Below, piece by piece: positions 26,701 to 33,406 of a DNA stretch of 64,000 nt. The notes beneath the pieces were generated by a model. That model did not search any database. It was not told where the DNA came from and saw nothing but the letters and a program-made list of their open reading frames with translations. The stretch is from Burkholderia ambifaria AMMD (lineage in GTDB: Bacteria > Pseudomonadota > Gammaproteobacteria > Burkholderiales > Burkholderiaceae): assembly GCF_000203915.1 (NCBI RefSeq), contig NC_008392.1:496001-560000 (forward strand), given 5' to 3'. Within the stretch, counting starts at the first letter, position 1. Each line of letters starts with the position of its first letter. A program made the position numbers and the translations under genes.

Positions 26701-27185
26701 TCCTCGCGCACGGGCCCGAGCGTGCCGACGCCCGCCGCCGATTCGAACAGCACCTGGCCGAGTTTGTCGGACGCGTCGAGTATGCTGCGGCCGCCATCGA
26801 CGAGCCGACCGTGGTCGAGCCCGAACATCTGCTCGAAGAATTCGCGCGTCGCGCCGTCGAGGATGGCGTTCAGATAGTCGTCCGGCAGCTTGTCGTCGGC
26901 GGGGGTGCGCAGCGGGCTGCGCCCGCGGGCGCGATGAAATGCGAGCGCGCCGGTGCCGCTCTCCAGCACGCCGCCGATCCGCAGTTCGGGCGTCGCATGC
27001 AGGAAGTCGAGCGGCGTCTGCAGCTTCATCCCGAACAGGAGCTCCGACACGGCCGTCCGGATCGTCGACTTGCCGGCCTCGTTCGGCCCCACGATCACGT
27101 GGAAATCCTGGTCGGCCGACGGAAAGCGCAGCGTCTCGTCGGTGAACTTGCCGTACTTGATCAGATCGAGCTGGCTGATGCGCAT
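23715..27185 (-). CDS. yhaN: YhaN-like SMC/Rad50-type ATPase
   Basis: A 1156-residue ATPase. The N-terminal domain has the P-loop GPNEAGKST (residues 33-41) after MRISQLDLIKYGKF. The long middle is alanine-, glutamate- and arginine-rich coiled coil. The C-terminal head has a Walker B-like LPFVADDLFINFDD (about 1087-1100) preceded by LSEGTRDQLFLALRIAAL, the signature loop. This is the YhaN relative of SbcC and Rad50, partner of the YhaO phosphoesterase encoded 3 bases upstream. Likely DNA-end processing or repair. Rad50's zinc-hook CxxC is not seen. Confidence 0.9.
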   Translation of the reverse strand: MRISQLDLIKYGKFTDETLRFPSADQDFHVIVGPNEAGKSTIRTAVSELLFGMKLQTPLDFLHATPELRIGGVLESGTGALAFHRARGRSPLRTPADDKLPDDYLNAILDGATREFFEQMFGLDHGRLVDGGRSILDASDKLGQVLFESAAGVGTLGPVREELDARAGELWAPRRSGSAFAQAETSFNEAVGELKAVQVRTRDWVDRKEARDAVEQEIEQARTEQRRLEALRSKLERVRRLAPYLKELTIKEAALAELGAVVELPPTAYADLLKAQGDLAAEQKVLEERRADLLAKRQARDAIDPDADAIALERDIEALDQLRGACMNHAQDLLLLGADVERHLSAAASAAAQLGWPTDEASLRAALPSALSLKTVANLLRDHGALHQALAGARESLDERTQELAHAQEQLARVSTVDVPEVLRAALADAQGFRSSGQREQALERDIAAAERALADALDALGQWRKPVDALRVLDVPSAARLGVLLNEASERASAAAAARDARDAAQEELERLELQEKHFAETHKVVTTAEVLAARARRDGAWGDIRSGAVDLATGAPAVDDAIRLADELVDAQLGATQAAATLQSLRQQVESARAVLTRRQAAVDERERELAAHRDAWSDLAATAGVPGMPLAAMGDWLAKRDVVFAAQLELDRQRRDFETIREARAGAEAALRTALRLVSRGSDADGLAALIAIAETFVQSAEKTLAQKDSLEDRAREAERGCATARSRAGQAQAAYDAWQAQWRDALADAKLSANAVTLAAAEGALGLANTVTAELAAVDAPRNRMAAIRAELAALEAGARRLAEALEPAWLASGDWLDVARRLTMRVAAARETARAIDRADEAVRQADGKVADAAAAVAGADARIQPLLQLAGVASIDAALPLAERSDRQRQLRQAVDAAKEALVRDGDGLSQAVVEAEVAEQDIADVPAHLEAVKQALGDVGQRLNALAQQQVVAQQAFGAIDGQASAAVAEAKRQEALAAMGDAAEQYLEAATASRLLKWATDRYRDQKQGPMLRRAGEIFAGLTLGEFARLTVDTERTPPALYARRTKGASVEVAGLSEGTRDQLFLALRIAALELQLASRTALPFVADDLFINFDDARAKAGLEALRDLSTRTQVLFLTHHDHLLPLVRDVFGAQVNVVGLQRETAGA

Positions 27186-27188
27186 CGC

Positions 27189-28439
27189 TTATTCCCCCCT
27201 CGCCAGCCGCGCGAGCAACGCGGGGCCCACCTGCTCGACCAGCGCCGTGAGTTCGCCGGCGCGGGCCATCGTCAGCAGCGGCACCTCCTCCTTCACGTCG
27301 CTGCGCACCTTGCCGATGAACGGCTTCAGGTCGCGCTCCAGCAGCGCGAGAAAATCCGGATCGTGCGCGGCGTCGGCCAGGATCTGCTTGAGATCCTCCA
27401 GCGCCTCGAGTTGCTCGCTCTCTCCTTGCGGCTGCTCGGGCGCGGACGTCGCGAGCCGGACCTTCTCCAGCCACAACCGTTCGTTGCCGATGATGCCGAT
27501 CTGGTTCAGCACCTCCGCGCGCAGTTGCGGCGCGCGCCCGAAAAAGAGGCCGTGCGCGGGCGTACGCCCCGTGACCGTCACGCGCACCGCGCGCGGCACG
27601 TGGCCATCGACGTTCAGCAGCGCCTCCAGCGACTGGCCGATCTTTCTCGACAGGTCGGCGACCGTGAAGCAGTCGGACGCGTCGACCGACACGGCTTCCC
27701 AGCGCAACACGTCGAGGTACAGACGTTCGAGGTGCGTGCGCCCCTGCTCGATCGTCACGAGCACTGCGCCGCGGCGGCCCGTCTCGCGGATATGGCGGCC
27801 CTGCAGGTTGCCGGGAAACACGACGGTCGACGGCCCCGACCATTGCTGGAACTCGTGCACGTGGCCGAGCGCCCAGTAGTCGTAGCCTTTCGCGTGCAGC
27901 TCCGCCAGCGTGCACGGCGCATAGTTCGCATGCGCCGCATAGCCTTCGAGCGCGGTGTGCAGCACGCCGATGTTGTAGTAACCCGGCACCGGGTCCGGAT
28001 AGCCGATCGCGAGATTGTCGACGACGGCCTTGTCCTTGAAGCTCTGCCCGTGCAGCGCCACGTCGAATTCCGGCAGTCGGTGGGTTTCCGGCTTGCGGTG
28101 GCCGAACACGGTGACGTTGTCGGGCAACGTGAGCTTCTTCGTCATCTCGCTTTCGGCATCGTGATTGCCGCCGAGAACGAATGCGCGAATGCCGGCCTTG
28201 CGCAGGCGGCCCATTTGCTGGCCGAAGAAAATGCCGGTGTTGTGGTCCTTCCAGTCGCCGTCGTACAGGTCGCCGGCGATCACGAGGAACGCAACCTCCT
28301 CTTCGATCGCACGATCCACGAGTTGCCGCAGCGCCTCGCGCGACGCGTTGCGCAACTGCGCGGCCGGCGCGTCGGGATACGCGCTCAGGCCGTGCAACGG
28401 ACTGTCAAGGTGAATGTCTGCCGCGTGGATGAACTTCAC
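27189..28439 (-). CDS. yhaO: YhaO-like DNA repair exonuclease (SbcD/Mre11-type)
   Basis: A 416-residue calcineurin-like phosphoesterase. Metal motifs are in order: HAADIHLDSPLHG, IAGDLYDGDWKD, LGGNHDAES and ALGHVHEFQ. The C-terminal 150 residues form the capping region. The initiation codon is GTG at 28439 with GAGGA 6 bases upstream. It is followed after only 3 bases by yhaN, so translation is probably coupled. As a pair they should form an SbcCD-like nuclease. Confidence 0.92.
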   Translation of the reverse strand: MKFIHAADIHLDSPLHGLSAYPDAPAAQLRNASREALRQLVDRAIEEEVAFLVIAGDLYDGDWKDHNTGIFFGQQMGRLRKAGIRAFVLGGNHDAESEMTKKLTLPDNVTVFGHRKPETHRLPEFDVALHGQSFKDKAVVDNLAIGYPDPVPGYYNIGVLHTALEGYAAHANYAPCTLAELHAKGYDYWALGHVHEFQQWSGPSTVVFPGNLQGRHIRETGRRGAVLVTIEQGRTHLERLYLDVLRWEAVSVDASDCFTVADLSRKIGQSLEALLNVDGHVPRAVRVTVTGRTPAHGLFFGRAPQLRAEVLNQIGIIGNERLWLEKVRLATSAPEQPQGESEQLEALEDLKQILADAAHDPDFLALLERDLKPFIGKVRSDVKEEVPLLTMARAGELTALVEQVGPALLARLARGE

Positions 28440-28905
28440 GAAGATTCCTCTGTTTCATGACGAAGGGGCGATGTCGACCGGCATCGTGCGCGATCGAACG
28501 CCGGGCGCGGCCGCCCGTCGCCAGCGGTCGGGATGGTACCTGAAAGCGGGTGCCGGCCAGGCACGCCCGACGACGGCGATGTTCGTCGCGCCGCGTCACT
28601 CGCCGCGCGGGCACACGGGCGGCAGTGCAAAGCCATTGCGTTGCCCGGGAACGGATTCGCGTGGCGACGCAGCTTCCTTGTCGCCTTCCTTCCGCGCGAA
28701 CAATGCGATGCCGATCACACCGACGTTCGCCGTCTCGCCGTACTTCGAATTCGTGATGCCTCGGCATGTTACCCGACCACGCCGGGAGGGCCGGCGACCG
28801 GGAGCCCTGCTATTTAAGCATGGCGTGCGGGCAACGGGCAGAGCGTACACGGACCGCCGGGTCGGTCCGCGGCACACACTTCCTGTCACGATGCGCGGCG
28901 CATCA
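28440..28905. other. Intergenic region without a supported gene
   Basis: This 466-base gap is upstream of yhaO and downstream of the secreted-protein gene. It should hold the yhaO promoter, but I see no convincing -35/-10 pair. Open frames across it on both strands look like GC-rich noise. Confidence 0.5.
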
Positions 28906-28943
28906 ATAAAAAAGCCCGGCCCGCATCGAAGCGGGCCGGGCTT
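28906..28943 (-). terminator. Rho-independent terminator
   Basis: Perfect 13-base arms, AAGCCCGGCCCGC (28912-28924) and GCGGGCCGGGCTT (28931-28943), with a 6-base loop. On the minus strand a run of Ts follows, so it terminates the secreted-protein gene that ends at 28962. Confidence 0.9.
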
Positions 28944-28961
28944 GTGCGGGAAGCAGGTCGC

Positions 28962-29519
28962 TTACAGCGCGCCGCCTTGTGCCGACGCCGAACCCTTCAC
29001 GCCGACCGATGCGCCGCCTTGCACCGAGTTCGTTGCGCCCTCGAGCGCTTCGCCGGCCTTCGCCTTCGCGCCGCCGGCGACATCGCCCGCCGTCGACACC
29101 GCGCCTTGCGCATGGCTCTTCGCCGAACTCGCGACGTGCTTCACGTGCGACTTCGTCGCGTGCGTGGCCGATACCGCCGCATCCTTCGCCGAACCGGCCG
29201 CCGAGCCGACTGCCTGCGTCGCGCCACCGACCGCACCACCGACCGTGTTGCCGGCCGCCGAGCCAACGCTACCGACCGTCTTGCCCACGCCGTTCAGCGC
29301 ACCGCCGACGACGTTGCCTGCGCCCGCACCCGAGCCCGAGCCCGCGGCATTCGCGCCCGCGCCAGCCTGCACGCCCACGCCGCCGCCGAGCAGCGGCGTC
29401 TGGACTTGCGCGCCGACGCCGGCGGAACCCTCAGCGCCCGTCTGGGCCGTTTGTGCGAAAGCCGCCGATGCGATTGCCGTCAGCGCGGCGCCAAGCAGAA
29501 TCGTGCGAATCTTGTTCAT
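28962..29519 (-). CDS. Secreted Ala/Gly-rich low-complexity protein
   Basis: A 185-residue protein with a classical signal peptide (MNKIRTILLGAALTAIASAAFAQ, cleavage after the AFA). The mature part is almost entirely Gly, Ala, Ser, Val and Thr (GVGVQAGAGANAAGSGSG, then repeated VGSAAGN-like units), with a few Lys/His near residues 115-130. I choose ATG 29519, which has GGGGAG 7 bases upstream, over 29525 or 29582. No family was recognised; glycine-rich secreted proteins of this kind are often surface or stress related. It has its own terminator. Confidence 0.75.
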   Translation of the reverse strand: MNKIRTILLGAALTAIASAAFAQTAQTGAEGSAGVGAQVQTPLLGGGVGVQAGAGANAAGSGSGAGAGNVVGGALNGVGKTVGSVGSAAGNTVGGAVGGATQAVGSAAGSAKDAAVSATHATKSHVKHVASSAKSHAQGAVSTAGDVAGGAKAKAGEALEGATNSVQGGASVGVKGSASAQGGAL

Positions 29520-29765
29520 GGTCATTCTCCCCAAAGACGTTGTTGCTGCGGGCCGCGTTCCGCGGCTGGTCGCATGCCTCACCGCGACGTGCGGCAGGTG
29601 GAGCTAATGTAGCGGCGCCAACGTCCAAAACCGTCGAATTGCGGGGACTGTTACTTCAGTTGCAAATGCTGACGATTGACTCACACTGTTTGACAAACAT
29701 CGAAATCGGCCCGTGATTGGCGCCGTCCGATGGCATGCATCGGTGCGCCGGGCACAACGCGCCGG

Positions 29766-30188
29766 TTAGCAGGGAAAGCGGCCATTCCTGTAGGCGTCCC
29801 AAAGAATCTCGGTGGGCCAGCCGTCGGTGCGGCCCGATGAACGGCTCCGCGCGATCAGCTCGATGTCGTCGGATACGCACGCCGCGATGTCGGCATTCCC
29901 CGATGCGCGGAACGCCAGCCTGAACGCCTTTTCCCTGAGCGCGTCCACCGCCTGCTTGTCGAGCGGGGCACCCGGTTCGCCGTCGACTTCGTCGAACGCC
30001 GTCATCCAGCACGCGTCGAACGGCTCCGCGTCGCGGCTGGCCAGCGCGCGATCGCAATCGATGTCGCCGAGGAAATCGAAAAATCCCGGGGCCGACAGGA
30101 CGGCGTCCATTTCAAGCAGATGCGCGTTCGTCACGGCGGCCCCTTGCCACGATGCGTGGTTGTTCTGTTCATCGATCGTTGCCGCCAT
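29766..30188 (-). CDS. Hypothetical protein
   Basis: A 140-residue soluble, acidic protein (many Asp/Glu) ending WDAYRNGRFPC. It has no signal peptide or membrane segment and no recognised domain. The aromatic-acidic pattern (GFFDFLGDIDCDRAL, SDDIELIARS) suggests a compact folded domain. Codon use fits the replicon. Downstream of the gamma-glutamyltransferase gene on the same strand, 94 bases away, so co-transcription is possible but not shown. Confidence 0.6.
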   Translation of the reverse strand: MAATIDEQNNHASWQGAAVTNAHLLEMDAVLSAPGFFDFLGDIDCDRALASRDAEPFDACWMTAFDEVDGEPGAPLDKQAVDALREKAFRLAFRASGNADIAACVSDDIELIARSRSSGRTDGWPTEILWDAYRNGRFPC

Positions 30189-30282
30189 GCGCCGCTTTCA
30201 CGTTCGGCATCGGCGACGCGCAGCCCCGTATCCACCGCGACCGGCAGACGGGAGCCGCACGCCATGCTCCGCTACCGCCGGC

Positions 30283-32271
30283 TTACGGCTTGAACGTGTC
30301 GCCGAGCACGACGCCTTCGCGACGCGGATCGGTACCGCCCTGCAGCGCGGGCGACTGTCCGACCGTCACGCGCATCACGGTGTTGACGCCGCTCGCCTGC
30401 GCGGATGTCGATACCTTGTGCCCGAGCGCGACGAGGCCCGCGATCAGCGGATCGTTCGCGCCATTGTTCGCCGCATTGACGTTCGGATGCTCGCCGCCGA
30501 TGTTGGTCGTCGGGCTGTTGCTCGCGCCGAAGTCGACGAGGCCCGCGGACTGCTGCGCATCGAGCCCCCAGTCGAGCGCGCCGACGAGCGTCTTCACCAC
30601 GTATTGCGGAATCGTGCCGCCGCCCGGCGAACCGGTAGCCATCACGAAATCGCCGCGCGAGCCGTCCGCGGCCGTGCCGAACACGATCGTCGGCGCCATC
30701 GAGCTGCGCGGCCGCTTACCCGGCTGCACGCGGTTCGCCACCGGATTGCCGGCACTGTCGAGCGGGTTCGCCGAGAAATCGGTCAGCTGGTTGTTCAGCA
30801 GGAAGCCGTTAGTCATGTGGAACGAGCCCATGCTCGACTCGACGGTCGTCGTCGCGCTCAGCACGCTGCCGTCCGCGTCGACGATCGTGAAATGGTTCGT
30901 GCCGTGTTCGATCAGCGTCGTGTCGACGCCGAGCGGCACCGCGCCGAAATTGCCGGGCTGCGCGGTGCCCATGCTGTGGTTCGTGTCGATCAATGCGGCG
31001 CGCGACTTCAGGTACGGCTTGTTCAGCAGCGTGTCCCACGTGCCGCCCGGCAGCGGCACGAAATCGGTATCGGCCACGTACTTGTCGCGATCGGCATACG
31101 CGAGCCGCTCGGCTTCGGTGATCAGATGCACGCCGGCGACGGTCGGCTTGCCGCCTTCGAGATCGATCGCCGTCGGCTTCAGCGACTTCAGGTCGAAATT
31201 CTCGAGAATGCCGAGCGCCGACGCGACCGCGATACCGCCCGACGACGGCGGCGGCATCCCGCATACCCAGTAGCTGCGATAGGTCGTGCATACGGGGTCG
31301 CGACGCTTCGCCTGGTACGCGGCCAGATCGGCGACGGTCGTCTTGCCGGGCGTGATCGTCGAGCCGTCGGCGCCCTGCGTCGTCGCGATCTTCGCGACGA
31401 TGTCCTGCGCGATCTGTCCCGTGTACAGCGCATTCGCGCCGGACTGCGCCATCAGCGTCAGCGTGTGCGCGTAAGCCGGGTTCTTCAGCACGGTGCCGAG
31501 CGTTTTCGGCGTGCCGTCCGCCTTCAGGAAATACGCGGCGGCCTCGGGATCGCGCTTCAGGTTCGCGGCGTTCAACGCGATCGCATCGGCCAGCCGGCCG
31601 CCGATCGGGAAGCCGTTGTTCGCGAGCGTGATCGCGTCGCCGAACAGCCCCTGCCACGGCAGCTTGCCGTGATCCTGCTGCAACGCCTCGATGAGCCTCG
31701 GTACGCCGATCGTGCCGATCGAACGGCCGCTTGCACGCGCGTTCGGTTGCGGCGCCGACCGGTCGTTCTGGTCGTCGACGTAGCGCAGGTAGTTCTCCGT
31801 AGCCGCCGCCGGCGCCGTTTCACGTCCGTCGTATGCCTGCAGCGTCTTGGCGCGCGCATCGTAGTAGAGCAGCACGCCGCCCGAGCCGAGGCCGGTCGCC
31901 TCGGGCACCGTCAGGCCGAGCACGGCCTGCACGGCGACCGCCGCATCGGCGGCCGTGCCGCCCCGCTTCAGCACCGCGCAACCGGCCGCGCTCGCATACG
32001 CGTTCGAGGTGGCCACGAGGTACCGCTTCGCGTAGACGGGCTTCATGCCGGTGCGGTAGCCCGACGAGGCTTCCGGCAGCGACGGATCGCCGGGCTGGTT
32101 CGAGCCCACGACGACCGTCGAACCGCTGCTGTCGATCGCGAGGCAGCTCGTGTCGGGCGCCGGCGGCGACGTGGCGCCCGCGTTGCTTTCGATTTCGTCA
32201 CTGCCGCACGCCGTCATCAGGACGGCGGCGACCAGTGCGGACACGTACGGGAAAAGCGCGGTTCTGTTCAT
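30283..32271 (-). CDS. ggt: Gamma-glutamyltransferase, probable lipoprotein
   Basis: A 662-residue autoprocessing gamma-glutamyl transferase or glutathione hydrolase. The expected nucleophile is Thr458 in HGTNHFTIVDADG, which after self-cleavage becomes the N-terminus of the small subunit. SATTTVESSMGS, FLLNNQLTDFS and the downstream SSMAPTIVF match the substrate pocket region. The signal ends LMTACGSDE, so Cys22 could be lipidated; most bacterial enzymes are soluble periplasmic instead. It is longer than the usual 580 residues because of an extended N-terminal linker and insertions. Confidence 0.93.
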   Translation of the reverse strand: MNRTALFPYVSALVAAVLMTACGSDEIESNAGATSPPAPDTSCLAIDSSGSTVVVGSNQPGDPSLPEASSGYRTGMKPVYAKRYLVATSNAYASAAGCAVLKRGGTAADAAVAVQAVLGLTVPEATGLGSGGVLLYYDARAKTLQAYDGRETAPAAATENYLRYVDDQNDRSAPQPNARASGRSIGTIGVPRLIEALQQDHGKLPWQGLFGDAITLANNGFPIGGRLADAIALNAANLKRDPEAAAYFLKADGTPKTLGTVLKNPAYAHTLTLMAQSGANALYTGQIAQDIVAKIATTQGADGSTITPGKTTVADLAAYQAKRRDPVCTTYRSYWVCGMPPPSSGGIAVASALGILENFDLKSLKPTAIDLEGGKPTVAGVHLITEAERLAYADRDKYVADTDFVPLPGGTWDTLLNKPYLKSRAALIDTNHSMGTAQPGNFGAVPLGVDTTLIEHGTNHFTIVDADGSVLSATTTVESSMGSFHMTNGFLLNNQLTDFSANPLDSAGNPVANRVQPGKRPRSSMAPTIVFGTAADGSRGDFVMATGSPGGGTIPQYVVKTLVGALDWGLDAQQSAGLVDFGASNSPTTNIGGEHPNVNAANNGANDPLIAGLVALGHKVSTSAQASGVNTVMRVTVGQSPALQGGTDPRREGVVLGDTFKP

Positions 32272-32409
32272 GGTCTCTCGGGATTCTCGTAGGTCGTTGC
32301 GCGTTCGTCACGCTGACGGCGCCGCCCCTCGGCGGGCGGACAACGCGTTCGATAGTCCCATGACCGGATTTTTTTCCGCAATAAGGAATTGATGCGAGGT
32401 GAGCGGCGC

Positions 32410-32454
32410 AGCAAGCACGGGCTTGCTAGACGGCGCCGGCGGTTATGCCGCCGG
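32410..32454. other. Two adjacent GC hairpins in the ggt upstream region
   Basis: AGCAAGC-ACGG-GCTTGCT (32410-32427) and CCGGCGG-TTATG-CCGCCGG (32436-32454) are perfect inverted repeats 8 bases apart, in the 316-base gap between ggt and the small secreted gene. Neither is followed by a T run. They may be RNA structure in the ggt leader or a Rho-type terminator for the DUF4148 pair. Nothing else is seen in this gap. Confidence 0.35.
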
Positions 32455-32587
32455 TCTGCCGTGCCAATCCGCACGACATCTTTTTGACCGGGTGATAGCC
32501 GACGCGCGACAGGGCTACACCGCCGCGGCTCACTGTCGCGCGACTTCGACGTACGGGCGTGAAAGGGTGTCGAACTCAAACCCCGGA

Positions 32588-32860
32588 TCACCCCTGTGCG
32601 CTCGACGAGGCTCGGACCCGCCAGGTCGCGGCATTCCTGTCAGCGTTGCCGCCGCCCTTCGAGGAGGAAGCGGATGCCGTGCGCGACCGCGCGTCATCCG
32701 ACACCCGCGTCGGGTCGAGCTCGCGCAGCACACTCGCGCGGCCGCCGTCGTCGCTCGGCAATTCCGGCTGCCCGCGCGCAAAGGCCGGTATGGCCGTCGC
32801 CGCGAGCAGCGCGGCGACCACCATCCGGGAACGGAGCTTCGTCACGTTCCCCCGCTTCAT
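32588..32860 (-). CDS. Small exported protein, translationally coupled to a DUF4148 gene
   Basis: A 90-residue protein with an N-terminal signal (SRMVVAALLAATAIPAFARG). The mature part is charged and Ser/Asp-rich with no recognised family. Its ATG overlaps the stop of the upstream DUF4148 gene (ATGA at 32857-32860), which supports a real, coupled gene. No terminator with a T run follows. Function unknown. Confidence 0.6.
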   Translation of the reverse strand: MKRGNVTKLRSRMVVAALLAATAIPAFARGQPELPSDDGGRASVLRELDPTRVSDDARSRTASASSSKGGGNADRNAATWRVRASSSAQG

Positions 32861-33138
32861 TGCGCGCTCGCGGTCGATACGGTCGCTGCCGCGCCGGCCA
32901 TGGCGGTGCGCTGGTCACCGTGCGCGATCGCGTAGAGCTCGCGGTTGCGTGCGACCGTCGCCGCGCTCGGCGGATAGTCGGAGTTCGAAGTGGGCACGAT
33001 GCCGTCGCGTTCTGCCTGAACGAGATCGGCGATCACTTCGGCACGGGTCACGCCGGACGACGAAGTTTGTGCGAAGGCGGCAACCGGCGTTCCGACGACG
33101 ACGGCGAGCAGTGCGGCTGCGATCAGTTTGCGATTCAT
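32857..33138 (-). CDS. DUF4148-domain exported protein
   Basis: A 93-residue protein with a signal peptide (MNRKLIAAALLAVVVGTPVAAFAQ). The mature region VTRAEVIADLVQAERDGIVP, ending with a Tyr-Pro-Pro segment, is the DUF4148 pattern seen in many short Burkholderia exported proteins. Function of the family is not established. The start has a GGGAG ribosome site upstream (GGGAGTTTCATC). First gene of a two-gene unit. Confidence 0.8.
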   Translation of the reverse strand: MNRKLIAAALLAVVVGTPVAAFAQTSSSGVTRAEVIADLVQAERDGIVPTSNSDYPPSAATVARNRELYAIAHGDQRTAMAGAAATVSTASAQ

Positions 33139-33406
33139 GATGAAACTCCCGAGAACGGTTCAATGAAGACGCATCGTCGATGCGCCGCCGGCGTGACCGC
33201 AATCGCGATTCGCCGCCTGACACGTCCATTCTGGCGATCGACCCGTACCCCACGCTGACCGGCAGATGACAACTTTGAAATCCGTCGCCCGCGCCCGGAT
33301 AACAGTTTCGTAATGTTCAGGTCAGCATCGGGTCAACGCCGCGCCAGCAGACTGCATGCTCACCGCATCGAATGCGGCACCCATGCCCTGCTTCGAGGAA
33401 AAAATC

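Noticed and set aside
25080..28460. A very long open frame on the plus strand opposite yhaN and yhaO.
   Set aside because: It is the antisense shadow of GC-rich coding DNA. The minus-strand frames carry a P-loop and phosphoesterase motifs; the plus-strand product is Arg/His-rich with no family signature.
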